DNA from: Heliocidaris tuberculata
Taxonomy: Eukaryota > Echinodermata > Echinoidea > Camarodonta > Echinometridae
Direction of reading: 5' to 3'
Length of the DNA: 64,000 bases
Assembly: GCA_025618425.1 (NCBI GenBank)
Contig: CM046838.1
Coordinates: 14,098,010 to 14,162,009, forward strand
Below are positions 33,481 to 45,129 of this stretch, piece after piece. The number at the start of each line of letters is the position of its first letter. Position 1 is the first letter of the stretch. The notes beneath the pieces are model-generated. The model was not told where the DNA came from. It worked only from the letters and a program-made list of their open reading frames with translations, and did not search any database. The translations under genes were made by a program, and so were the position numbers.

Positions 33481-35342
33481 GTTAATTAGCTTTTCGGGTA
33501 AATTCAATCACAGAGACATTCAAGGAACAGAAAAAAGATAAAAAGGCGGTCGCAACAAGCTCTGCATCAGCTTTCGGAATGTACGAAGCCCCATGTTACG
33601 AAATCAATTAAAACGAATTAGGTACAGTCCTGCAAATGAAGGGATGTCTCCACGCCTGTTTCCTGAAAATCTCTGCGATCGTGCTAATTATGCACCTTCG
33701 TGCGTTAATCAAGGCCACTCAAGGTTTGTAAATAAGCTGTTGAAATTTAGGTCGCACCCAAGAGGTTATATTATGGTTTCTACTCTTCTTAATGGAATGA
33801 GAACAAAATTATTTGACAAGTGGCCTGGTCACAGTCAGAATGAAAAATGTAAAGAATTTGAGTGTCCTTAGAATTCCTGCGTGATTATCCTCCCGAGTTA
33901 TAACATGCTGTATACATAATCAATTTCCAGACATTCTTTGATTTTTATGCAGATGTCAAGCTTGATTGATTGAAATGGCACACCTCGTACAGTACTAATT
34001 CAAAAGAATTTATTGGCACTTATAAATTTCAGGAGTTCGTCAAACTCTACTTTGCAATTATATATGCATGACATTTTGCTCAGGTAATATATACAAGTCA
34101 TGGACTGCAGAACTAATGATAAGATGAGTGGGGTCGTCTTCTGTTTAAACGCCCATAATTATTTGACGTGAGGGATATTTTTTAATGAAATAAGCATAAA
34201 GGTAATCAATTATTCGCTTGCGGTAAAGGTCAAACATCGTTATAAATGAAATGGTTGCTGAAATGGTGGAATCAGCATATGCGGTCATTGCAGTTTTGTT
34301 TACAATTTTCAGTTGTAGTAATCACATCTACGTTCGATCGCAGCAATGTTGTATACATTTGATTTGTCATAGTAATGGTCAGTTGCATGTAGCACCTCAA
34401 GGTGACCATGATAAGTATGGTTTACAAAATCAGTAGCTGCGTCTATAGGGGTGACTTTGACAGTATTGTTAACAAAATAGTATTAATACATCCATGTGCG
34501 ACCACAATGAGTATAGTTTACAACTGCAATGACCACATACAGACGCAATCACGTCAAGCATTATTCACAACTGTAACCATGATGTATTAATGATCATATA
34601 ATGACATAATAGTAATGAGTTTCCTTTGCATAAATGATATTGGACCATGACATTGGACCATGACAAGTAAGCTATATCGGCCGTAATCTCATTGAAGATG
34701 TGACAGGGATGACTGTAGTTTATAACTGCATTAAGCACATTAAGAAGAAGCCATGCCATATTTTGATTATAACTGCAACAGACATATCAAGGTTTGGTTT
34801 GAATTGTTATAACCGATATGGCTGTTGATTATTGCGACTACATGAAAGTACTTGTAGATAAATTATGTGCAAAGTATGAATTGGGCCTATCCAACTGCTG
34901 TGGAAGGTGCAAGAGCATAGTCAGTATAAATTTGGTGAGCACTCTTTATATAATCGCAATAATCATATTTTGATGTAATCATGGTAGGTATTACTAGAGG
35001 TGCTGTAAAACTAGATATAACTATCATAGGATTCTTATGTAACATTGATATATACTGTATCATGGTACAGTACTCATCAACTTAAAAGTGGAAAGACTTT
35101 AAATAGTAATTATCATGGCCATTTTTTTTTTAATTATTAACCATGGTAAGTGCTCTTCAAGGTTGCAATAAATCTTGAAATACTCATCATAGGTTTATTT
35201 TGAGATTTTTAGTACTCTTCCTTAGTACTCTTTTTGATATGCGATATATAATTCTTGAATTATGCCAATAACATGAAGTATGATTGGAATTCTATTAATA
35301 ATAACGAAGTACAAGTCGAAGAGGGTTAGCGTAATATATCCT
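33481..35342. other. Intron, weak degenerate repeat, no gene
   Basis: Between 34250 and 35200 words such as GTTTATAACTGCA, GACCATGATRAGTATGG and ACCACATA recur irregularly, suggesting an old tandem repeat. A plus frame at 33593-33871 (MLRNQLKRIRYSPANEG) is not recognised and has no splice or start support. Nothing else is seen. Confidence 0.4.
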
Positions 35343-36199
35343 GGTGCTATGCATTGAGACCACACCAATGAAATTCAAAGAAATTTGAAATTTAACTGAG
35401 GTGAACCCCTTATAAATAATAGGGCTCGTGTGCGTTAATAGTAGCCATCTTTTCAAATTATCGAAAGGTCAGTTATACAAAATAATAACTCTGTAGGGTG
35501 GAAAGTTGTGGCTAAAGTTTGTTTGTAATTGTTTTTAAGACTGTTATATGTTCCCAATAATATTCAAACGCTAAATATAACTATTAAAACTTGTGAAACT
35601 CTCACATTGGCTTAAGCGGGTTGCATTAAATATTCCCAATAGTCTAATAACCATGGGCTGTTTGCCAACTTGAAAACCTTCAGCATGTTCAATTGGAGAA
35701 GAAGTGAGGAGAGGATAGAACGATAAGAGTTAACAGTAAAATACGATTTTCCATATCTCTGTTGTGAGTTGCGAAAATTAATAACTTTTCAGTAACATCC
35801 ACCGAACGTATGGATATGAGAAACTGCGGAAATATTGTCTGATTAAATGTGGATATGAACTTTTCTGGCGTGTACTGCATAGAGTTTAAAATGCAAGTGG
35901 AATTGCAAATAATTCAAGAATGTTTACATGCAAATCAGTGTATTTCGATGACCAAACGCCTTAAGAAAAAGAATTGTCGTTCTCCCAAAATGCCCCCACC
36001 CCGAATTATGTGCATTAATACCAGGTATTGTGGTATCAGTTGGGGGGGGGGGGGGGGTCTGCAATAGACCAAAATTCAAAAAACGATAGTGAAGTCTTCC
36101 TTTTGGGGAACACATCGAAAAATGAAACAACAAATCCATTGAATATTGCAAGATTGATTGTCTTTGGAGTGAAACGATTAAACTTCATTAAGTTCGTTT

Positions 36200-36640
36200 A
36201 AAAACCTGGAGATAACAATTGACAAACAAGTTGAATGTGTTCGAGACTTTCTTCTCTCGATCGAGCGAATATAATTATATCATCTAAATGAATCAAAGAA
36301 CGATGATGCCTCTGCATGTTATGGAGGTCATTACTGGTTTCATGACTTTAGTGAATAATCTGGGGGCTGAATTAAGCCCAAAGGGCAGACACTGGAAACA
36401 AAAGTAGGCGTTTTCCCAAGAAAAGCCTAAATAATGGTGATAATTCTTATGAATAGCAATTGAGAAATAAGTGTCTCTGAGGTCATTCGAAGTAATGAAA
36501 TTAGATTTCATCATAATGTCCTGAACATTTCTAAGTGTTTCCATCTTAAAAATGTTTATTTTTTACGAACGAGTTGTTCAGGTTTTCAGATTAATGATTG
36601 TCCATTTTCTTAGGAATAGAGAAGATACTAGACAAGAAAA
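36200..36640 (-). pseudogene. DIRS-type reverse transcriptase fragment
   Basis: The minus reading LRKWTIINLKTNNSFVKNKHF (with one stop after it) continues METLRNVQDIM, NDLRDTYFSIAIHKNYHHYL, CFQCLPFGLNSAPRLFTKVM, then after a frame change SLIHLDDIIIFARS. NL..LN.F....HFKME, DL.DAY.S.PI, LPFGL.SAPR.FTK and DD are in the order known for DIRS polymerases. The first stop, the frame change and missing RNase H motifs beyond 36200 mark a dead copy. Confidence 0.75.
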
Positions 36641-36861
36641 CATATATCTTGTTTTGATGTTTGCCTTATTGCTTTGAGAAGAGAACTGATTATAATTGTT
36701 TATTGCCGCTCTCTCTCTCTGCCAAAGAGACCACATAATTGCTCGGTGAGCATGGTTGATAAGGGAGAGAAGAGAAATCAATTGTGTATCCACTGATTGT
36801 GTCTAATACCCAAGGAACAGACGTTAGACGACACCATTCATCTCTGAAAAACCTGAGCTTT

Positions 36862-38420
36862 TTAATTGAAAAGGTCACTTACTTTTTTTTTTTTTTGAAG
36901 AGGCTTGTAATTTTTAAGTGTGCTGCACAACGGAATGGATCGACTACATATGCCCCTATACTTACGGTTGAGATAGGGTTTCAATGGATGCAATTTAAAA
37001 GATAATAATTGAGACAAATAATTTGGGGCTCGACCATTCAAAGCTTTGTAAACAAGCAACAGTATCTTGAATGTAATTCTGTGCTTTATTTGCAGCCAAT
37101 GTAACTTCATCACAGCAGGAGTGATGTGGGAAAATTTTGAGGAATCGGTCATAAGTCTTGCACGGGCATTCTGACCACGTATTTACGGATGTGACGCAAA
37201 TTATATAACAGAAAAATGTTTAAAAGCAGATTTGCACGTGTTGGATATCTGTGTCTCCATGTTTAAATCTAGTCATACACCAAGATTTTTCACGGTGCTT
37301 TTCGGTTTTACATCTGCATCTCCAATTGTTATGATTAATATTCAGTTTTGCTACTTGTCTGGATGTTTCAACAATGAGAAACTCTGGTTTTATTTGTCAT
37401 TAAGCATTAGCTTATGTTGGAACATCCAAGAACAAATGTATCCTATACAGGTTTCCAAAATTGAAATATTACGCTATTGTTGATCCTTATCGGGGCTAAA
37501 AGAAATACACAACTGCATTTCATCAGCATAACAATGACAAGATACATTTGGAAAACGCCTTTGAACAAGATTGATCAGGTTACTAGTATACAGTGTAAAG
37601 AGAAGGGCGCCGAGACGTGACCCTCGTGGAACCCCGTTTGGAACAGAAAAATTCTGCGATTTGACATCATCAAGTACTACTTTTTGTTGTCTGTTTGTAA
37701 GATCCATGAAAGAACAAAGTCACTTAAACCAAAAGAAGAATGCAGTATATTTAATAATATCCCATGATCAGTAGTGTCGAACGCGGCTCTTAGATCCAAA
37801 AGTACTAACAATGTTACTTTTTGATTGTCCATTGCCAATGGAAGATCCTTTTTTATTCCGATCAAGGCTGTTTCTGTGCTATGAAACTGTCTGTATGCTG
37901 ACTGCATACATGGGAACAATGAATTATGACAGAGATGCTGTTGAATTTGCTGTGTAGTAGCTCCTTCAACTAATTTCGATATGTACTTTGAATTACTGAC
38001 TAGTCTAAGATTGTTGAAATTCAACTCCATAGCAGGTTCTTCAGAAGTGGCTTATTAAACTAAAGATACTTTTCAATCCGAAGGGAAAAGGCCCTTTGAG
38101 AAAGACAATTTAATAATGTTTATAAAGACAGTGAACAGTAATTCAGAGCAATGCAATACAAGTTTGGTGGGCATCGGGTCAAGAAAACATGATTTCTTAC
38201 TCAAGCATTTGACTAATTTCTCAACCTCATTTTCAGAATAAAAATGTTTTGAAAGAAGAAAAAAATTGAGAAAGTGAAATCAGAAGATCTGTACAATCTA
38301 AAGGAGTATCATCGAGATACAAGTTCTGTCATCTAGAATGGATTCTCACTATCTTATCACAGAAAAAGTTTTCCTAAATCATTAGCAAATTGTCTTTTAA
38401 CAACATGAGGAGGTATCATA
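36862..38420 (-). mobile_element. LINE C fragment nested in the DIRS-like element
   Basis: On the minus strand the order is a degraded palm start (38400-38040), LRLVSNSKYISKLVE and FPCMQSAYRQFHSTETAL (about 38020-37870), VLLDLRAAFDTTDHGILL (37800), FSVPNGVPRGSRLGALLFTLY (37640-37570), CHCYADEMQLCISF (37530-37490), then THITPAVMKLHWLQIKHR-type text with FKILLLVYKALNGRAPNYLS (37150-36980). The YADD motif reads YADE. The layout fits a CR1-like or related LINE. The endonuclease is absent, so this is a 5'-truncated copy. Confidence 0.75.
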
Positions 38421-39049
38421 GGTTTAAGCTTGATCATATTCAACAAAGACTTAATAGTTACATTAATAGACTTCATTGAGCAGAACTGTTCTCCTTTATC
38501 ATTTCAGAGTAATATAAATGCCGCTGATCGAAGATCTGTAGTGCCTTTATATAGGTCACAATTACCCTCGAGAAACGGTTCATTTATTTTTGGCCGTAGC
38601 TTGTTACTCTGCTGGGGATGAGCACAAGCTGGCCCCCGCGAAAACACTTAGCAAATCCTCGTCCCTATTTAACAAAGGTGAATTGCTCCCTTGCTTCGCA
38701 TGTGGAGCTGTCTCATTCTTGTTGGACGAAATCTTTCTAAGTTCGTTAGACCGGGCCGCTAGCTTCATCTATAAACTGGCCCGATCATCTCCCGCACATT
38801 GGGCTGCCAGCGGTTTGTCAGGATCAAGAAAAACCTCCGACTGCTTGCTGGACCTGTTAGAAAGTAAAAATGGACCTCTTCCCACTGCTGTGACACAGAG
38901 GAAAAGATGGCTAGTGACGCACACGAGTCCTATTTATAAGGGATTTTACCTCATTTGAATTTCAAATTTCTTCGAATTTCATTTGTGTGGTCTCACTGCC
39001 TATAGCACCTGTAAATATGCTAAACTTCTGAAGACTTGTACGAATGTTA

Positions 39050-39410
39050 TGTAATAGAATATAAAATTAAGTTCTGGTCATGCGATTAAATTGTGAAAAA
39101 AACTTTCTCAAAAGCAACTGGGAAAGATTGATCATGTCTTCAAAAGAAATTGTTTACTGTGAGGTTTTGGAACCATCAAAATGATAAGAAATTGACCCAA
39201 TCTCGTTGAAAAGTATATGCGCTGCACAAAGATGGTATAAATGTTCGACCGCAAAACCTAAGATATTGCTCGTCATATATCGAATATGAGGGCATTTGAG
39301 GAGCAATCCTTTTCAGAGGACATTTCTACTATGATGTTCTTCTAAAATGACAAAAAGGGAATGAGAAAGCTCACAATTATTTTCCACCTTCCCCAGAACT
39401 CTGCCTTCTC
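39050..39410 (+). repeat. Dispersed repeat R1, copy 2
   Basis: Plus-orientation copy of R1. Key words are GTCATGCGATTAAATTGTG, AGCAACTGGGAAAGATTGATC, GAGGTTTTGGAACCATCAAAATG, CTGCACAAAGATGG, GAGGGCATTTGAGGAGC and AAAGCTCACAATTATTTTCC. It begins about 40 bp after the right end of the DIRS-like element. Non-coding; superfamily unknown. Confidence 0.75.
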
Positions 39411-39419
39411 TTCAATTGG

Positions 39420-39450
<31 letters not shown>

Positions 39451-40247
39451 GGGGGGGGGGGGGGTCATAAAGATATGCCTCAGTAATTTTTTTTTTCCAG
39501 GAGAGATTAGAGAAACTCTTTTATATGGATAGGAAAATTGGATATCAATTAGGGTTTTTATTCGGAAAATGAATTACAGAGTTGTCACCTCTTGTAGTAA
39601 AACTACAGATACAAATCAAGTCATAACTTTCATATTCTGTATCTGATTATTCTAAATCACTTACTGATCAGTATTCCTTGGTGTTCAGCATTTTGGGGGG
39701 ATATTACCATGATGTCAACATGGACTTCTCCTCAAATTTCCCTCACATTCATTTCCCTTCTATAAGAAAACTGACACTACTCTTCAACTGAAGTATTTAA
39801 ACATGGAAAGTTTCATCGGCTTTTATGCTATAAGATAACATCACCTTCTGCAGCGTGAAAGTGAGCAGGAGAAAAACGTTCAAAGTGGATGTCTATATGT
39901 TTGAACATTATAGCCTCCATGGAAGATGTGGCTTTATTCCGGTACACACATTCAGACAATACCAGCTGATAACCTATCTTCTAGGGAGACCAGGGATATC
40001 TCACCTAGAAACAAATGTTTTTATTTACGAGGTTTTGAGATTGCATTGATAGAGATCGTGGATGATGACCTATAGCCCAAATGCATTAGGGATTTTCCCG
40101 TAGTTTGGCCCAATGACTTTCCACAACCTTGTCTAGAATAAACCTATCATCTTTTTTTTTTCATAACTCATAATTCTGGTGGACGAAATGACTATGCAGA
40201 ACCATAACTGCAAAAATTACTCAATCTTTTTTCTTCTTCTTCTTCAG
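39411..40247. other. Intron before C3
   Basis: A T-run of about 30 and a G-run lie at 39421-39464. From about 40060 the sequence is module intron (GATGACCTATAGCCCAAATG, TTTGGCCCAATGACTTTCCAC, GTGGACGAAATGACTATGC) leading to the C3 acceptor. No gene is seen between. Confidence 0.6.
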
Positions 40248-40589
40248 ACTATTCAGCAACATACCTACAGGAAGGTGAGTCACATTTCATCTTCATACCG
40301 TATTCATCAACCAGACGATTATACGATGTCACTTTGCTAAAAACAGATTCTACATACGGTTTTAGAGTCGTGTTCCAGATTTTGCAACTCAGCAGTAATG
40401 ACTTAATTCAAATAGGGACCGGTAACAATCCGACTGACACACAATCTTTCATCACAACCATCCGCGGATACAGAAACTACGCTGATGATGTCTACGTAGA
40501 GACCCATGAGATGTGGCTAGCTGTGACAGGAGGAAAGACTGCAAGCAGTCTTCGTTTGGAAGTTGAGATTACTGTTATTGATTTATCAA
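40248..40589 (+). CDS. Exon C3: cysteine-free CUB-like domain
   Basis: This 342-bp phase 1-1 exon has acceptor tcttcag and donor gtgagtg at 40590. Reading: YSATYLQEGESHFIFIPY, TRRLYDVTLLKTDSTYGF, NDLIQIGTGNNP, NYADDVYVETHEMWLAV and LRLEVEITV. The usual QTNST sequon is KTDST here, so that glycosylation site is lost, although NYS at the junction remains. It has no cysteine. It is followed after 269 bases by L3, the most compact C-L pair together with C4-L4. Confidence 0.9.
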
Positions 40590-40858
40590 GTGAGTGTATA
40601 AGGTTTTATTGATATTGTTACGATTTGAATTCTGTTAGATATTATTGCTCAATATAATGGCTTTTACGACAAACATGTGAGATGGACTACCTGCTATTTT
40701 AACATCTAAATGAAAAGAACCCTGTTTCATGGTTTGAATCATTAAAATAACCTTTGTCCCTTGATTACCGTGTTTTCAAATTTGAAACATAATATAAGCT
40801 ACCACCAGTCTGTGTAAGTATTTACCCTATTGTACCGTTCATGCATTTCTCTTACCAG
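40590..40858. other. Short C3-L3 intron (module intron, uninterrupted)
   Basis: 269 bp with no insertion. TTGCTCAATATAATGGCTTTTACGAC, GTGAGATGGACTACCTG and TAACATCTAAATG align with the introns after C2, C4 and C5, so this is a good reference for the ancestral module intron. Confidence 0.8.
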
Positions 40859-40957
40859 CTTTATTTACTTGTTCGAGCTCCAACATGGGCGTTTCATCGA
40901 CTGTCCTGTGCGATGGGCTTTACCATTGCGATCATTATGAAGATGAATTAGCATGTA
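40859..40957 (+). CDS. Exon L3: LDLa-like module
   Basis: This 99-bp phase 1-1 exon has acceptor cttaccag and donor gtaagt at 40958. It reads LFTCSSSNMGVSS, then TVLCDGLYHCDHYEDELAC. The four cysteines and the acidic cluster are conserved, and DH replaces NN of L1 between the third cysteine and tyrosine. NMG has lost the sequon. Confidence 0.9.
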
Positions 40958-41754
40958 GTAAGTCAAAGAACAACTTTTGTTTACCTTTCGCTTGTATGAT
41001 TACCATAAAGAGATAAAGCTAATACTGTAGATTAACTGTAACTCTTTTTACATTTGGTGTGATATAATAGTTAAACACATTTTATATTTTGTTAAAGCTT
41101 ATATGGTTATAAAAAAGCGAATCTTACATTTGATCTATAATTATCAAACCAACTATTGAATTTTGTAAAAGAATACATATTTATTTCTTTAAATGTCAAA
41201 ATCTACATTTTCAAGCATTTCCTTGATTTCCCCTTTCTTCTTTTATCACTCTTTATGTTTGTTTTCTCTTTCTAGCCACTTATTTCCTATATTTGTTTAT
41301 GTATTTCTTTGATTTTGCTACTTTTATACCCTCTTCACCTTCGCCTCCCCTTTAAAAAAAATATTTCCGCAAATATTTTTGTCCTCTTCTGTCATATTCC
41401 TTTTCTTTCTTAATCTTTATTTATGCTTCATCCCTTATCAGTGGCGTATCTAGGTATTCTGGCGCCTGGGGCGACTATCAAATCTGCACCCCCCCCCCCC
41501 TCTCCCATGCCCAAACTCAGATTAATGAGTGTTTTTAATTTAGAAATGATGGCACTACGTGAAAATGAGTTTTGATGCACATAACCCGGCGTTGTTAGCC
41601 CAAATTTGATGAGTTAGTATATAAGCGAGGGAGCAACGCGACCGAGCGGCAGATTCCCCCCCCCCCCTTTCACCCCTCAAATTGAAATTTCTTATGTATT
41701 TTGCCCTTACAAAAGAAAAAATAAAATCCAAGGGAATAAAGTGACCTAGCAATA

Positions 41755-41788
<34 letters not shown>

Positions 41789-42614
41789 TTTGTTTGTTTA
41801 TTTGTTTGTTTTTTTGTTTTTTTTTTTTGTTGCTGAAATTTTGAACATTCCTTTTTTGGGGGCGCAAAACGAATGATAACCCTGAAGCAATATATTTGAG
41901 GAATTTAGTAAGGCAATTGCAAGGCAAATTTATGACTTCTTTCGAATGTTCTACACATTGAAAGTGATTTTAATGCATAGTTTATGCTCCCCCCATCAGG
42001 GGGCGCAAAATTCAACAAGCTCCTGCCTTAAGAGGGGGGGGGGGGGGGGCTAAGCAACTATAGAGTCAATTAATGGTTAACACTTTAAAAACGCCATTAG
42101 GGGCGCGAAATAGCTAGATTTCGAACATAATTATGCGAGGGAGCAAAGTGACTATGCTTTAGAAAATCTTTGCATTTCAGTCCCTATAAAACACAATTAA
42201 TTATTTACAATTGTCTTGTATTTTGTCCCCTTTCCTTTCTCTCTTCTGCGTTTTTTGCGCCCCCCTTCAAGTGCCGCCCGGGGCACGTGCCCCCTCTGCC
42301 CCCCCCCCCCCCCGTAGATGCGCCACTTTCCCTTATTTCATCTCTCATCCCTTTCCGATTTTTGATAATGAACTTTTTTCTTTCATCTTGCTTTTTTTTT
42401 TTTTGTGCAAATGTTCTGTCCCTTGGACTGTCTGTCTCTTGGATATTTAGCTTCAGTCTCATGAGTCATCGGTTGGTCATCGTTGCTGTGAGTTATCGGG
42501 CTACTGGCCTAATAACTTTCCACACCTAAGTAGAATAAACTCATCTTTTAAAATATATTTTAGTAGACGAACTTAAACAACCATCCATTCAAAAGTCATT
42601 TGTTCTTTTTACAG
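40958..42614. other. Intron L3-C4
   Basis: It is AT-rich and contains the hAT-like element at 41439-42328. After it, 42450-42560 is module intron again (GAGTTATCGGGCTACTGGCC, ACTTTCCACACC, TAGTAGACGAACTT). Confidence 0.65.
41439..42328. mobile_element. hAT-like non-autonomous element, 890 bp, 8-bp target duplication
   Basis: TCCCTTAT flanks both sides (41431-41438 and 42329-42336). The ends are CAGTGGCGTATCTAGG and GTAGATGCGCCACTT, imperfect inverted repeats. An 8-bp duplication with CAGNGGCG-type ends is diagnostic of the hAT superfamily. The interior is non-coding, with a TA/T run at 41753-41790 and four poly-C/G tracts. A fragment of the same family lies at 8538-8700. Confidence 0.8.
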
Positions 42615-42956
42615 ATTATTCATCAACATTTCTGCAAGAAGGCGAATCACATTCCATCTACGTACCGTATTCATCAACAAGACGGTTACACGATATCACC
42701 TTGGTACAAACAAATTCCACATATGGTTTTAGAGTCGTATTCCATAACTTGCGACTCAGCAGTAATGACTTAGTAGAAATAGGGACAGGTACCGATCCAT
42801 CTGACACACAGTCTGCCATCACAACCATCCGTGGATACATAAACTACGCTGATGATGTTTACCTTGAGACCAGTGAGATGTGGTTCGTTGTGCTCAGTGG
42901 AAAGGAAAACACTTATCTGGGAATGACTGTTGAGATCATTGCCATTGATTTATCAA
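42615..42956 (+). CDS. Exon C4: cysteine-free CUB-like domain
   Basis: This 342-bp phase 1-1 exon has acceptor tttacag and donor gtgagtt at 42957. Reading: YSSTFLQEGESHSIYVPY, TRRLHDITLVQTNSTYGF, NDLVEIGTGTDP, NYADDVYLETSEMWFVVLSG and LGMTVEIIAIDLS. The NYS (junction) and NST sequons are present and there is no cysteine. The GMTV strand replaces RLDV of most copies. It is 266 bases before L4. Confidence 0.9.
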
Positions 42957-43222
42957 GTGAGTTATTTAAATTTTGTGTGATATCACTGCAACGATCAATG
43001 TTACTGCTTTTTCCGACAGACAGTGAAATGGACTGCATGGTACTTTAACGTCGAAATGATAAAAATCGTGTATCACGGTGTGAACGATTAGAATAATTCT
43101 TGTCCTCTGATTATAAACATTAATCAGACTTATAGTGTTTTCAAATGTAAAACATAATATTGTAAGCTACCACTAGTATTTGTATTGCATGAAAGTCATT
43201 ATGCATGCATGTCTCTTACCAG

Positions 43223-43321
43223 CTTTGTTTACTTGTTCGAACTCCAACATGAGCGTTGCACCGACTGTCTTGTGTGATGGGCTTTACCACTGCGATCATT
43301 ATGAGGATGAATCAGCATGCA
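43223..43321 (+). CDS. Exon L4: LDLa-like module
   Basis: This 99-bp phase 1-1 exon has acceptor cttaccag and donor gtaagt at 43322. It reads LFTCSNSNMSVAP, then TVLCDGLYHCDHYEDESAC. Four cysteines are present, and L is replaced by S before the last AC. The NMS sequon is present. Confidence 0.9.
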
Positions 43322-43660
43322 GTAAGTTACAGATCTGACACTATTGTTTTTGCTATTAGCAAAACGCATTTCCCTCATCATTAGATATTCTCGTGACTTT
43401 CATGATTACCATAAAAGCGAATTGCTGTTATTGTCAGATGGAGGTCTCTGTTCAAAAAAAAAAGTACTTTGAACATGTGAGCATGAACCTTAATCCATTT
43501 TATTGTGCGTTAACTAAGCATAATACATTTAGTAGGCATTGAAGTATGTATGTATGAAATTGTATGAAACTGTTCTCCTATTAAACACAACGATCAGTGT
43601 TTCCACAACGGGCGTTGTGGGGAGATAAATCGGACAAAATTTGCCGATAAGTTTGCAGGA

Positions 43661-43767
43661 AATTTCGAAACAGGCCCCAAAATAAAGGAGTATATCACTT
43701 TATATAATATCATTATGATATTATATAAAGTGATATACGCCTTTATTTTGGGGCCTGTTTCGAAATT
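43661..43767. repeat. Near-perfect 107-bp hairpin
   Basis: The 53-base arms 43661-43713 and 43715-43767 pair with a single mismatch (GGAG against GGCG) around one central T. The arm starts AATTTCGAAACAGGCCCC. It has almost no loop, which is rare for MITEs and unstable in cloning. It lies in the L4-C5 intron. Confidence 0.95.
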
Positions 43768-44188
43768 CTGTAAGTCTCTTTAAGTTCCCCTAGTACTTCT
43801 TTGATTTTCATTCTTTTGTCCTTTTGAAATCTTTATGTCTTTCTTTGTATATCTCTTTATATCCTATACTTCTTTTTATATTTCCACAAATATTTATTTG
43901 TTTTCCCTACTCTCATCTTCTTCTGTCTTTCCTTATTATTTTTTTTTATATTGTACCCTTTGTTCTATTTTTCATATTATTTTGTCATCCTAAGACCATT
44001 CTTTCGTCTTCTCTGCCTATTTCGCATATGTGCTTATATCTGTTTTGTTTATCTCATGATCGAGCTGTCGGTCTCCATGGTCTAGTTGACCTTTAGCTTC
44101 GTGGGTTTTCTGTCTCGTTTTCCTCGGACTGCTGGGATGTCTCCTTTTTGCCCAATAACTTTTCACATCCTGGTATAAGAGGAATTAA

Positions 44189-45091
44189 AGGGGAATTAAC
44201 CTCAAAATATAAATGTGCTTATATTCAAAGATGTAATCTATTCCTTCTTGTTGTCCTACGTAGTTTTGCATTAAAATATATGAGAAGGGTATAAATCAAG
44301 ATTTTCTCTGCAAAATTTATCGTCTGCTAGCGATGCCTGGGGGCTGCCATTTTCTTGATGTGTACATAGAGATATTTTTAATCCGAATGCAAAATTGTCT
44401 TTCTTCCTTATACAAAATCCCATTTGAGATTTAAAATATTTAACATATATAGACATATATTCTAAAAACGAACATGTGTTTATATTTCTTTGAAAATTAC
44501 TATTTTACTAAATAGAAATCTATTTTCTTGATACTATGACGTACGCGACGGAGCAAATTAATTCAAATTTATGGATGATAACTTTCCCGAGCTACAATAG
44601 TTACAAACTATGCATTCACCTGCTTTGAGATAATGGACTTCAGTAATCAGAATGCGCGTTGTGTAAATTATGTTCTGCTCGGCCAGGCAAGCCCAAGAAA
44701 TCGATTTCTATTTAGCAAAACCAGAGAATTTAAAAAGAAATCTGTAAATTTCAAATTTTAGAATATGTGTATACACCTGTTATATATTTTCTATCATATA
44801 TGGGTTGTTTTTTGTGTTGTTTTTTTTTTGTAATGAAGAGAAGCAATTTAGCTCTAGGATTAAAAAAAAAATCTTCCTGACCAAAACGGTGTCCAATGGT
44901 TCATGTACAACTCCATACCATAAAAAAATGGCATCCCCCATGTAAAGTGTTAGCAGATGATACCGTAAGCTAAAATGTCTTGATTTAAACCCTCTTCTGA
45001 TATTTCATTTCTAAAGTGATGCAGGCCAATGATTAAGAATATATTACACCTCTGAACATAAGTACATTTATATTCTGGGGTTAATTCTCCT
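44189..45091. mobile_element. TTAA-flanked inverted-repeat element, 903 bp
   Basis: TTAA at 44185-44188 and 45092-45095 flanks AGGGGAATTAACCTC and GGGTTAATTCTCCT. Inverted similarity runs about 50 bp (ATATAAATGTGCTTATATTC on the left, rc of GAACATAAGTACATTTATATTC on the right). It has no coding capacity. It interrupts module intron (TTTGCCCAATAACTTTTCAC before it, TCATCTATTAG after it). Confidence 0.7.
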
Positions 45092-45129
45092 TTAATCATC
45101 TATTAGATACTTAATATTCCTTAGCCGAA

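Larger units (their letters stand above)
35343..39009 (-). mobile_element. DIRS-like retrotransposon with inverted terminal repeats
   Basis: The left end 35343-35455 (GGTGCTATGCATTGAGACCAC, GAAATTTGAAATTTAACTGAGGTG, GGGCTCGTGTGCG, TAGCCATCTTTTC) is repeated inverted at 38901-39009. A DIRS-type reverse transcriptase lies on the minus strand at 36640-36200. Between 38900 and 38480 the minus strand reads PLAAQCAGDD, then KLAARSNELRKISSNKNE and DEDLLSVFAGASL, which I take as a gag-like remnant. Inverted terminal repeats plus this polymerase are the hallmark of DIRS elements, which use a tyrosine recombinase. No recombinase is readable. A LINE is nested at 36862-38420. Confidence 0.7.

Noticed and set aside
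33593..33871. 92-residue plus frame (MLRNQLKRIRYSP)
   Set aside because: No recognised motif, no exon boundaries, lies in degenerate repeat DNA.
38590..38958. Plus-strand frame of 122 residues (MAVACYSAGDEHK)
   Set aside because: It is antisense to the gag-like reading of the DIRS-like element and overlaps its terminal repeat.
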